6,352 nt of DNA from Pedobacter sp. GTDB taxonomy: Bacteria; Bacteroidota; Bacteroidia; Sphingobacteriales; Sphingobacteriaceae. The notes under the pieces were generated by a model. The model did not search any database. It worked only from the letters and a program-made list of their open reading frames with translations, and was not told the origin of the DNA. This document shows positions 1 through 5,543 of the stretch, in pieces. The stretch spans positions 1-6,352 of the forward strand of contig JAQBOT010000128.1 of NCBI GenBank assembly GCA_028287885.1. Reading direction: 5' to 3'. The first letter of the stretch is position 1. Each line of letters opens with the position of its first letter. The translations under genes were made by a program, and so were the position numbers.

Positions 1-323
1 GGGATAGCTTGCTCAAGCTCATTAGGTTCGTTTGCCGTGAGATTAACAATACTTACCGGAAGACCGGCAATAGTTGCCAACGGATTCACATTACTTTTGG
101 GCAGACCAACAACACCGTCGGGCAGACCAAGCGTACTTGCGGGCACATCAACAATGCCTGAACCTTCCATTTTAGTTAGAGATGCCTTTGAATTTGCATC
201 AGCCAAATCCATGGCCCATGCCGCAGTAGTAAAGCTTTCTTCAGCCTCTTGTTGTACCAAATAGATATCGTCAGTAAAAAACAGACGCAAAGCTTCGGGA
301 TTGTTGGCTAATTGATCACCCAT
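1..323 (-). CDS. Hypothetical protein, N-terminal part (C-terminus beyond left edge)
   Basis: The minus-strand frame opens at an ATG at 323-321 and stays open through 107 codons to the left edge, so the C-terminus is missing. An in-frame stop lies at 356-354 and there is no other ATG between it and 323, which fixes this start. The protein begins MGDQLANNPEALRLFFTDDI, an acidic, probably helical N-terminal block (about residues 1-50) with no signal peptide or membrane segment, so a cytoplasmic location is likely. Residues 60-94 form five seven-residue units of the pattern [LV]-P-x-[SG]-x-[VL]-[GN] (VPASTLG, LPDGVVG, LPKSNVN, then the shifted PLATIAG, then LPVSIVN), which looks like a low-complexity linker. 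Residues 95 onward turn acidic again (NEPNELEQ). I do not recognise the family and assign no function. No strong ribosome binding site or clear promoter is visible upstream. Confidence 0.72.
   Translation of the reverse strand, partial: MGDQLANNPEALRLFFTDDIYLVQQEAEESFTTAAWAMDLADANSKASLTKMEGSGIVDVPASTLGLPDGVVGLPKSNVNPLATIAGLPVSIVNLTANEPNELEQAI
42..161 (-). repeat. Decayed 21-bp tandem repeat encoding a heptapeptide repeat
   Basis: On the plus strand GGGCAGACCAA occurs at 99-109 and identically at 120-130, and a related GGGCACATCAA lies at 141-151, so the spacing is exactly 21 bp each time. More diverged units continue leftward to about position 42 (for example the AAGACCGG stretch near 60-67). 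The period equals seven codons, and in the minus-strand reading frame it gives the repeated L-P-x-x-x-V-G pattern. The near-identical central copies suggest growth by tandem duplication, followed by divergence at the edges. Confidence 0.7.
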
Positions 324-420
324 TAAGGATTGATTTAAAGAATAATATTTCTGTTAAAATTAGTTAAATATCCACTTATAGCACCTTTATTTATTACTTT
401 TATACCTTAAAAGTAAAGGC

Positions 421-545
421 TACAGGCGATTATCGATACTAACATTAGTATTGTCTATTCAACAGGTTTGCTGCACTAAAGGCAATTAAGCTGTTATTGA
501 TATTAACATGAGTATTGCTGAACAATAGCTTGCTATACTAAAGGC
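421..545. repeat. Two-copy degenerate ~62-bp tandem repeat with TAAAGGC boundaries
   Basis: TAAAGGC occurs three times, at 414-420, 477-483 and 539-545, spaced 63 and 62 bp apart, and delimits two units (421-483 and 484-545). Within the units, 430-453 and 494-517 match at 21 of 24 positions without gaps, and 471-483 and 533-545 match at 11 of 13. The first unit contains a perfect inverted repeat ATACTAA-CA-TTAGTAT (436-451) that is weakened in the second. The repeat occupies most of the 275-bp divergent intergenic region 324-598, and nothing in that region looks like a gene. It could be a duplicated regulatory module for the SurA-like gene, or a decayed small repeat element. Confidence 0.6.
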
Positions 546-565
546 CGTTCCTAATCGAATATTAA

Positions 566-574
566 TACCTTTGC
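566..574 (+). promoter_or_regulatory. Bacteroidota-type -7 promoter element for the SurA-like gene
   Basis: TACCTTTGC matches the Bacteroidota -7 consensus TAnnTTTG exactly and lies 25 bp before the ATG at 599, giving a predicted start of transcription near 579-582 and a leader of about 20 nt. No clear -33 TTTG is present at the usual distance; the third TAAAGGC copy (539-545) sits in that place instead. The transcription start is inferred. Confidence 0.6.
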
Positions 575-598
575 AAAAGTAATAAGATACAATATAGA

Positions 599-1957
599 AT
601 GAAGAAAATTTTATTTATGGCAAGCGGACTACTCTGCTTGTTCTTAAACGTACAGGCTCAGAAGAAGAATGTAGACAAGGTTGTTGCGGTTTTGGGTAAC
701 AACATTATCCTCGCTTCTGAACTAGATCAGCAGTATGTCATGTATCTGAACCAGGGAAATGCCGCTGATGAGAAAGTGAAATGCTACATCTTACAACAGA
801 TGCTTGTTCAGAAGTTACTAAAACAACAGGCTGAGATAGATTCGGTAATGGTTGAAGACAATCAGGTTGACAATGAAGTGGACCGAAGAATGCGTTACCA
901 GATACAGCGTGCTGGTGGGCAGGACAAGCTTGAAGCCTTCTTAAACCGTTCTGTGCTTCAATATAAAGATGAGATCAGACCGGACGTTAAAGATCAGCTG
1001 ATTGCTAATAAGATGCAAGCAAAGATCACCGAAGGGGTAAATGTTACGCCATTGGAAGTTAAGAAATACTTTGATACTTACAAGAAAGATAGCTTACCAG
1101 ACATCAATACAGAATATGAGATCGGTCAGATTGTCTTACACCCTCAGCTTACCAAAGCAGAGAAACAACGTTTTTACGATAAGCTTGATGCCATTAGATT
1201 GCGTGTGAAAAGTGGAGAAGATTTTGGTTTCTTAGCTAAAACCTACTCTGAAGATCCGGGATCAGCTCCAGATGGTGGTGACTTAGGTTTCTTCGACCGT
1301 ACCGCTATGGCTAAAGAGTTTACGGCATGGGCTTTTAAGTTAAAAGCCGGTGATATTTCTCCAGTGTTTGAAACAGAATTCGGGTACCACATTCTGCAGG
1401 TTGTAGAAAGACGCGGTGAGCAAGTTCATGCCAGACACATCTTGATCCGCCCGCAGACTACACCACAAAGTCTAGACCGCGTGAAGCTTCATGCAGACAG
1501 CATTTTCAAGAATATCACTGTTGAAAAACTTCCTTTCTCTACTGCTGCTTCTCTTTACTCCGATGATAAGGAGAGTAAATATAATGGAGGTATGATGATG
1601 TATTCAGATAACGTATCAGCAAGAACGACTTTTATTCCTGCAGATAAAATTGACCCTAAAGACTTCCTGGTTGTAGATACCATGAAAGTTGGTACTGTAT
1701 CTAAACCAACTTCTTTTGTTGGTCAGGATGGCAAGGAGGGATATAAAATATTATTCCTTAAATCAAAGATCCCACCACATAAAGGTAATTTGGAACAGGA
1801 TTATGCTAAGTTCAAAGAGAAAGCTCAGGAGCAAAAAATGGATAAGGTCCTTAGCGAGTGGTTTGAAAAACGCCGCGAGAACTCCTACATCAAGATTGAT
1901 GATGAATTCAAAAGCTGTGATGATCTTAAGATCTGGACAAAAAGTACTGCTAATTAG
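599..1957 (+). CDS. SurA-like secreted peptidyl-prolyl cis-trans isomerase, two parvulin domains
   Basis: This 452-residue protein is predicted to act in the periplasm as a chaperone/isomerase for outer-membrane and exported proteins, as SurA does in other Gram-negative bacteria. A signal peptide covers residues 1-20 (MKKILF...VQA) and is followed by QKK. Residues ~25-160 form a charged helical SurA_N-type chaperone region beginning DKVVAVLGNNIILASELD. Parvulin domain 1 spans ~173-272 and has the family core SEDPGSAPDGGDLGFF at 217-232 and GYHILQV at 262-268. Parvulin domain 2 spans ~278-390; it has HARHILI at 277-283, a shortened SDDKESKYNGG at 321-331 and GYKILFL at 381-387. The C-terminal ~60 residues are helical and may pack back on the N domain, as in SurA. 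The length suits SurA (428 residues in E. coli). The gene stands alone on its strand, with a promoter just upstream and a terminator overlapping its stop. It is an architectural SurA homologue; strict orthology is not proven. Confidence 0.92.
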   Translation: MKKILFMASGLLCLFLNVQAQKKNVDKVVAVLGNNIILASELDQQYVMYLNQGNAADEKVKCYILQQMLVQKLLKQQAEIDSVMVEDNQVDNEVDRRMRYQIQRAGGQDKLEAFLNRSVLQYKDEIRPDVKDQLIANKMQAKITEGVNVTPLEVKKYFDTYKKDSLPDINTEYEIGQIVLHPQLTKAEKQRFYDKLDAIRLRVKSGEDFGFLAKTYSEDPGSAPDGGDLGFFDRTAMAKEFTAWAFKLKAGDISPVFETEFGYHILQVVERRGEQVHARHILIRPQTTPQSLDRVKLHADSIFKNITVEKLPFSTAASLYSDDKESKYNGGMMMYSDNVSARTTFIPADKIDPKDFLVVDTMKVGTVSKPTSFVGQDGKEGYKILFLKSKIPPHKGNLEQDYAKFKEKAQEQKMDKVLSEWFEKRRENSYIKIDDEFKSCDDLKIWTKSTAN

Positions 1958-1971
1958 CAGTACTTTTTTTT
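1939..1971. terminator. Bidirectional palindromic terminator between convergent genes
   Basis: Positions 1939-1968 are a perfect 30-bp palindrome centred between 1953 and 1954 (half-site AAAAAGTACTGCTAA). Rightward it is followed by a run of eight T (1964-1971); leftward transcripts would end in five U. The TAG stop of the SurA-like gene is at 1955-1957, inside the 3' arm, and the stop of the convergent phosphodiesterase gene is at 1970-1972, so one element appears to serve both genes. The 5' arm encodes the last residues (KSTAN) of the isomerase. Confidence 0.88.
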
Positions 1972-2848
1972 ATTTAGCTACTATCGAATACAGGTTTGGA
2001 TAGTCGGTCACCAAACCATCCACACCCAAATCCATTAGGTATTTCATCTGCTTAGATGAATTAACTGTCCAGGGAATAATCTTTATCCCCAACTCATGGC
2101 AGCGTTCTACCAGCCCCTTTCCCACTAAAACATAATACGGACTATAAACTGTCGGCGTAAAGCCAAGGGTTTTGATGTTCTCTTCAAGCTCTACTTTTTC
2201 ATCGATCATCAGTGAAGTTTTGATCTTCGGGTATTTCGCATGCAGATATTGGAGCGTACGGATGTCTAACGATTGGATTACTACACGCTTGCTGAGCTTT
2301 TTATCCTTTACCACATCCATAATCAGCTCCACGAATTCTGAAGCCTCCGGCTGGAATTCAACATCACCCTTTCTGATTAAGCTGGTTTCGATGGTGTAGG
2401 TCGGTTTCTTTAGCTTCTTTTTCTTCACATAAGCCTCCACAGAGTCGATAACTTCTGCAAGCAAGGGTTTATACGCTTTAAACTTCTGTTGCCCTGGGAA
2501 GCGCCTGTTTACCTTACTGCCTACATCAAACTTCTTTACCTGTTCATAGTCCATCTGAAAGATGTTGTATTTCTTCTGATCCTTCAACGTGATTTCCTTA
2601 CCCTCTGGAGTTAAGCTGATCTCATTGTTAAAATAAGGCTCATGCGACAGCACGACCTGCCGGTCTTTGGTAATTACCGCATCCATATCTAAGGTCGTAA
2701 CCCCAAAATCAAGTGCTTTGAGCATCCCTTCAATCGTGTTTTCAGGCATTAAACCACGCGCACCCTGGTGACCTTGTAAATCAAACTTTTGGGCAGCTGC
2801 ACTAAGCGAAAGCAGTGCAAGCGTTAAAAACAGGTATACTCTTTTCAT
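1970..2848 (-). CDS. Secreted glycerophosphodiester phosphodiesterase (GDPD/GlpQ family)
   Basis: This 292-residue protein is predicted to hydrolyse glycerophosphodiesters (deacylated phospholipids) to glycerol 3-phosphate and an alcohol outside the cytoplasm. Residues 1-19 are a signal peptide ending SAAA before Q20-K. The TIM-barrel GDPD signatures follow in order: HQGARG with catalytic His27, PENT 35-38, a metal-binding segment LDMDAVITKD 53-62, SHEP with the second catalytic His69, IET with acidic ligand Glu154, IQSLD 191-195, PWTVN 259-263 and GVDGLVTDYP 275-284. At the metal site the usual Glu-x-Asp is Asp54-x-Asp56, a conservative change. A lysine-rich stretch (KKKKLKK, 142-148) precedes the Glu154 strand. 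The ATG at 2848 gives an intact signal peptide. A TATATTTA element (2853-2860, minus strand, one mismatch to TAnnTTTG) lies so close that the mRNA might be nearly leaderless; this is weak. The gene converges on the SurA-like gene and shares its terminator. Natural substrate is unknown. Confidence 0.92.
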   Translation of the reverse strand: MKRVYLFLTLALLSLSAAAQKFDLQGHQGARGLMPENTIEGMLKALDFGVTTLDMDAVITKDRQVVLSHEPYFNNEISLTPEGKEITLKDQKKYNIFQMDYEQVKKFDVGSKVNRRFPGQQKFKAYKPLLAEVIDSVEAYVKKKKLKKPTYTIETSLIRKGDVEFQPEASEFVELIMDVVKDKKLSKRVVIQSLDIRTLQYLHAKYPKIKTSLMIDEKVELEENIKTLGFTPTVYSPYYVLVGKGLVERCHELGIKIIPWTVNSSKQMKYLMDLGVDGLVTDYPNLYSIVAK

Positions 2849-2903
2849 GACTTAAATATAGTATATAACGCTGAATAACCGCTAAGCTTGCGTGTAGCGA
2901 GAT

Positions 2904-2971
2904 CATTAAGCCCCAAAATAGCACGAGAAAACGCCATTTTACTTAATCCACAACCAATCAGGAGCTTAATG
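2904..2971. repeat. Inverted repeat in the intergenic region upstream of the GDPD gene
   Basis: CATTAAGCCCC at 2904-2914 and GGAGCTTAATG at 2961-2971 are inverted repeats pairing at 10 of 11 positions across a 46-nt spacer. They lie in the 212-bp gap 2849-3060 upstream of the phosphodiesterase gene. This could be an operator or a long-range leader hairpin, but an imperfect 11-bp match of this kind can arise by chance in AT-rich DNA. Apart from this and the terminator at 3006-3037, nothing gene-like is seen in the gap. Confidence 0.3.
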
Positions 2972-3005
2972 GGGCTCTACTTTCAAACAAAGAAGCACAA
3001 ACAAC

Positions 3006-3037
3006 AAAAAAGGGCTTCTTAAATGAATAAGAAACCC
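3006..3037 (-). terminator. Intrinsic terminator after the NTF2-like protein gene
   Basis: On the minus strand a 10-bp stem with one G-U pair (plus-strand arms 3012-3021 GGGCTTCTTA and 3028-3037 TAAGAAACCC) encloses a 6-nt loop and is followed by six U (3006-3011). It begins 24 bp after the stop codon at 3061 and is placed to end the leftward transcript carrying the NTF2-like protein and possibly cysS. Confidence 0.87.
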
Positions 3038-3060
3038 TCGTGTAAGTAATATTTGTTCCT

Positions 3061-3918
3061 TTACCGCTCCGCCGGAGCGTAAATTTGCAAGATCAGATTC
3101 CAGTTGTGATCTGGTTGAAGCTCATAGATGTTAACATAGTTAAAGCTCTCTCTTAGATCTGCCTTATAATCTACTGTAGCAATACCATACGTGTAAGCTA
3201 GATCGCCACCGGCAGCCTTATCTGCAGCTGTCGTTTTAAAGCTAACCTTAGCCACCATTTGGTTGTAGAAAGCATTAATCTTCTCTTTTCCAATAATTGG
3301 CTCTCTACCTGGAAAGATCAAACGTGCATTTGGATTCAGAAATCCGCTGAAGGCAGCAGGACCGTAAGATTTCAAAGAAGCATCGAGTGTTTTCTCTGTC
3401 GTCATGATAATTCCTTTGCCAGTAAGAATGTCTTTGTCGTTGGTAAACTTAGGCTTCCGGAATTCAACCGGCTCTATAAACTCGGTTGTATATGGTTCTA
3501 GAGGTTTATTGTGACTCGCACCAATATCAAGCACCACGGCCCATTTACCATTTATTACCTTCCAGACTGAAAGAAAATCCCCATAACCTTTTTGCTCTCC
3601 CGCCTGTTCAAACCTGCCTGTCGTAAAACCCCAATCTCCACTTTTAGAAACCCGGGCGTATACAGAAAACCAGCTCAGAGTTTTCATATCAGGCTGCGTA
3701 TTGTAAAATTCCCTTGAATTTGTGGGGTTTGGCATAAAGCTTAAAGCCTCTGGTGCAGCAAAAGCGTTGAATGCCGCTCTGGTTCCACTCTTAACGGCCA
3801 TGTCAGAGAAACTCTTTTCTGCCTCAACCAGAGACTTGGTTGTCCCATCTGATTTTTGGGCAAAAGCAGCAAAGCTTATTGAGCTTGCAATAGCGGTATA
3901 TAGGATATTTTTAATCAT
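3061..3918 (-). CDS. Secreted protein with two NTF2-like (DUF4440/SnoaL-type) domains
   Basis: This 285-residue protein of unknown function has a signal peptide at residues 1-20 (MIKNIL...AFA, then QKS), so it is exported. Two consecutive NTF2-like domains are visible. The first, ~27-135, begins with the helix SLVEAEKSFSDMAVKSGTRAAF, followed by FAAPEALSFMP, GDWGFTTGRFE and DFLSVWKVINGKWAVVLDIG. The second, ~174-283, has the parallel pattern EKTLDASLKSYGPAAFSGFL, NARLIFPGREPIIGKEKI, GDLAYTYGIATV and YVNIYELQPDHNWNLILQIY. The helix, 'x-FxxG', 'G-D-xx-xTxG' and final 'W-K-V-x-x-G-x-W' strand pattern is the DUF4440/SnoaL-like fold; such domains bind small ligands or form steroid-isomerase-like pockets, but no catalytic residues can be assigned. 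The ATG at 3918 keeps the signal peptide intact. The gene starts 41 bp after the cysS stop on the same strand, so read-through from cysS is possible; a near-consensus TATATTCG (3941-3948, minus strand) could be its own -7 element. A terminator follows. Confidence 0.84.
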   Translation of the reverse strand: MIKNILYTAIASSISFAAFAQKSDGTTKSLVEAEKSFSDMAVKSGTRAAFNAFAAPEALSFMPNPTNSREFYNTQPDMKTLSWFSVYARVSKSGDWGFTTGRFEQAGEQKGYGDFLSVWKVINGKWAVVLDIGASHNKPLEPYTTEFIEPVEFRKPKFTNDKDILTGKGIIMTTEKTLDASLKSYGPAAFSGFLNPNARLIFPGREPIIGKEKINAFYNQMVAKVSFKTTAADKAAGGDLAYTYGIATVDYKADLRESFNYVNIYELQPDHNWNLILQIYAPAER

Positions 3919-3959
3919 GGTTGCTTAAATTAACATTGTTCGAATATAAGACTTCAGGC

Positions 3960-5423
3960 TTACAATTTGCTCCAGGTTGTACCTTCTTTACTGTCTTTCA
4001 GCTGCACACCCATAGATTGTAGGCCAATTCTTATTTTATCTGATGTGGCATAGTCCTTATTTTCCTTTGCCACTTTCCTAATGTCAATTACCAGGTCAAG
4101 AACCGAGTTAAGTTCCACATTCGAACCATTCTCATCTTTCAACCCAAATACATCAAACACAAAATCCTGCATGATACTCTTTAGTAAGGTAAGATCAGCA
4201 GCAGATAGCTTTCCTTTCCCGTCGTACACGGTATTAATGATCCTTGAAGCCTCGAATAATTCTGCAATTACAACCGGACTGTTAAAATCGTCATTCATTG
4301 CAGCAGTACAGTTATCTTTTATTGCCTGAATATTGAAGTCGCTAGCCTCCTCAGAAGGTTGCACCTTTTCAAGCAACGCTACTGCTGCCATCAATCTCTT
4401 AAATCCCTTCTCAGAAGCATCCAGGGCCTCGTTGGAGAAATCCAAGGTACTGCGGTAATGCGCCTGAAGCATAAAGAACTTAACAGTCATTGGGCTAAAG
4501 CCCTTCTTAAGCAATGGATGTGTCCCAGTAAACAACTCTAGCGGTAAAAACCCGTTGCCAGCACTTTTAGACATACGTGTACCATTAACGGTAAGCATGT
4601 TTGTATGCATCCAATATTTAGCAGGCTGTACATGATTGCAGGCCTCAGACTGCGCAATCTCGTTGGTATGATGGGTTGCAGCGAGGTCCATGCCACCGCC
4701 ATGGATGTCAAACGATCCACCTAAGTATTTAGCGCTCATTGCAGAGCACTCAATGTGCCAGCCCGGAAAACCTACCCCCCATGGAGAAGGCCATTTCATT
4801 AGTGTTTCAGGCTTTGCTTTAATCCATAATGCGAAATCCAATCGACCTCTTTTTTCGTCTTGTCCGCCCAGTGCACGCGTATTTGCAAGCATGTCTTCCA
4901 TGTTGCGGTTCGTTAGCACCGTATAGTTGTACGTTTCGCTATACTTCTCCACATCGAAGTAAACTGTTCCATTCACCTCATAGGCAAATCCCTTTTCCAG
5001 GATTTCCTTTATCATTTCAATTTGTTCGGTAATATGGCCTGTGGCGGTTGGTTCGATACTTGGAGGAAGCGTGTTAAACATGCGCAACACATCATGGAAA
5101 CCAAGTGTGTACTTCTGCACGATCTCCATAGGCTCCAACTGTTCCAATTTCGCGCGCTTTGCAAACTTGTCGTCGCCCTCATCCCGGTCGCCTTCCAAGT
5201 GCCCAGCATCTGTAATATTGCGCACATAGCGCACTTTATAGCCACAATACTTAAGGTATCGAAAGATCAGGTCAAAGGATATGAACGTACGGCAATTTCC
5301 AAGATGCACATCGCTGTAAACTGTTGGCCCGCAGACATACATACCAACATGGGGTGCACTTAGTGGTTCAAAAACTTCTTTTTTACGCGTAAGCGTATTG
5401 TATAACTGCAAGCCGTTATTCAT
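3960..5423 (-). CDS. cysS: Cysteinyl-tRNA synthetase
   Basis: This class Ia aminoacyl-tRNA synthetase charges tRNA-Cys with cysteine in the cytoplasm using ATP. I start it at the ATG at 5423 (487 residues), because MNNGLQLYNTLTRKKEVFEP is where the conserved family N-terminus begins. The same frame reaches a GTG at 5504, which would add 27 residues unlike the family. Numbered from the ATG, the features are YVCGPT with zinc ligand Cys31, HLGN at 40-43 (the HIGH signature), GWHIEC with Cys226, HHTNE with zinc ligands His251 and Glu255, and RMSKS at 283-287 (the KMSKS loop). A DALR-type helical anticodon-binding region covers about 330-487, including the typical AAMNDDFNSP segment and a C-terminal YATSDKIRIGLQSMGV. 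All key residues are present and it is full length (E. coli 461 residues). It lies 120 bp downstream of the EEP-family gene with its own promoter between them, and 41 bp before the NTF2-like gene. Confidence 0.97.
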   Translation of the reverse strand: MNNGLQLYNTLTRKKEVFEPLSAPHVGMYVCGPTVYSDVHLGNCRTFISFDLIFRYLKYCGYKVRYVRNITDAGHLEGDRDEGDDKFAKRAKLEQLEPMEIVQKYTLGFHDVLRMFNTLPPSIEPTATGHITEQIEMIKEILEKGFAYEVNGTVYFDVEKYSETYNYTVLTNRNMEDMLANTRALGGQDEKRGRLDFALWIKAKPETLMKWPSPWGVGFPGWHIECSAMSAKYLGGSFDIHGGGMDLAATHHTNEIAQSEACNHVQPAKYWMHTNMLTVNGTRMSKSAGNGFLPLELFTGTHPLLKKGFSPMTVKFFMLQAHYRSTLDFSNEALDASEKGFKRLMAAVALLEKVQPSEEASDFNIQAIKDNCTAAMNDDFNSPVVIAELFEASRIINTVYDGKGKLSAADLTLLKSIMQDFVFDVFGLKDENGSNVELNSVLDLVIDIRKVAKENKDYATSDKIRIGLQSMGVQLKDSKEGTTWSKL

Positions 5424-5530
5424 TTTTTTATTTCTTTTAGCACCATGAAGGCTGCCAGATGTCTCTTCAGCAGTTGCCAAGCGGTTAGATAATGATGATT
5501 TCACAACTATATTTTTCTTGTATTTTCTGA

Positions 5531-5538
5531 CAAATATA
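5531..5538 (-). promoter_or_regulatory. Bacteroidota-type -7 promoter element for cysS
   Basis: On the minus strand TATATTTG (plus-strand CAAATATA) is an exact match to TAnnTTTG, lying between the EEP-family stop (5544) and cysS. No clear -33 TTTG is seen 19-21 bp upstream. Transcription would begin near 5525, leaving a leader of about 100 nt before the ATG at 5423. The start site is inferred. Confidence 0.55.
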
Positions 5539-5543
5539 ATATT

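Noticed and set aside
37..264. A 75-codon plus-strand frame with repeated GRP motifs at the left edge
   Set aside because: The repetition is the antisense reading of the 21-bp repeat; the minus-strand frame is longer, continues off the edge, and reads as a more natural protein.
324..420. A promoter for the leftward left-edge gene, such as TAATTTTA on the minus strand at 355-362
   Set aside because: It has one mismatch to TAnnTTTG and no -33 element, and in such AT-rich sequence several equally good matches exist, so none can be chosen.
1689..2003. A 104-codon plus-strand frame overlapping the end of the SurA-like gene and the terminator
   Set aside because: It is out of frame with the isomerase, runs through the terminator into the antisense of the phosphodiesterase gene, and has a composition typical of a frame-shifted shadow.
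2981..3060. Short plus-strand frames of 8 and 17 codons in the gap downstream of the NTF2-like gene
   Set aside because: They overlap the terminator hairpin at 3006-3037, have no ribosome binding site, and are short enough to be chance.
5022..5363. A 113-codon open frame on the plus strand, antisense to cysS
   Set aside because: It lies wholly inside the well-supported cysS coding region, shows no recognisable protein features, and is readily explained as a shadow of the codon pattern of cysS.
5424..5525. A complete SAM-I riboswitch upstream of cysS
   Set aside because: Only fragments (GGCAAC, GGTGCTAA) match. The GAGGGA/GCCC helix, the P4 stem and the closing P1 helix are missing, so it is kept only as a leader worth checking.
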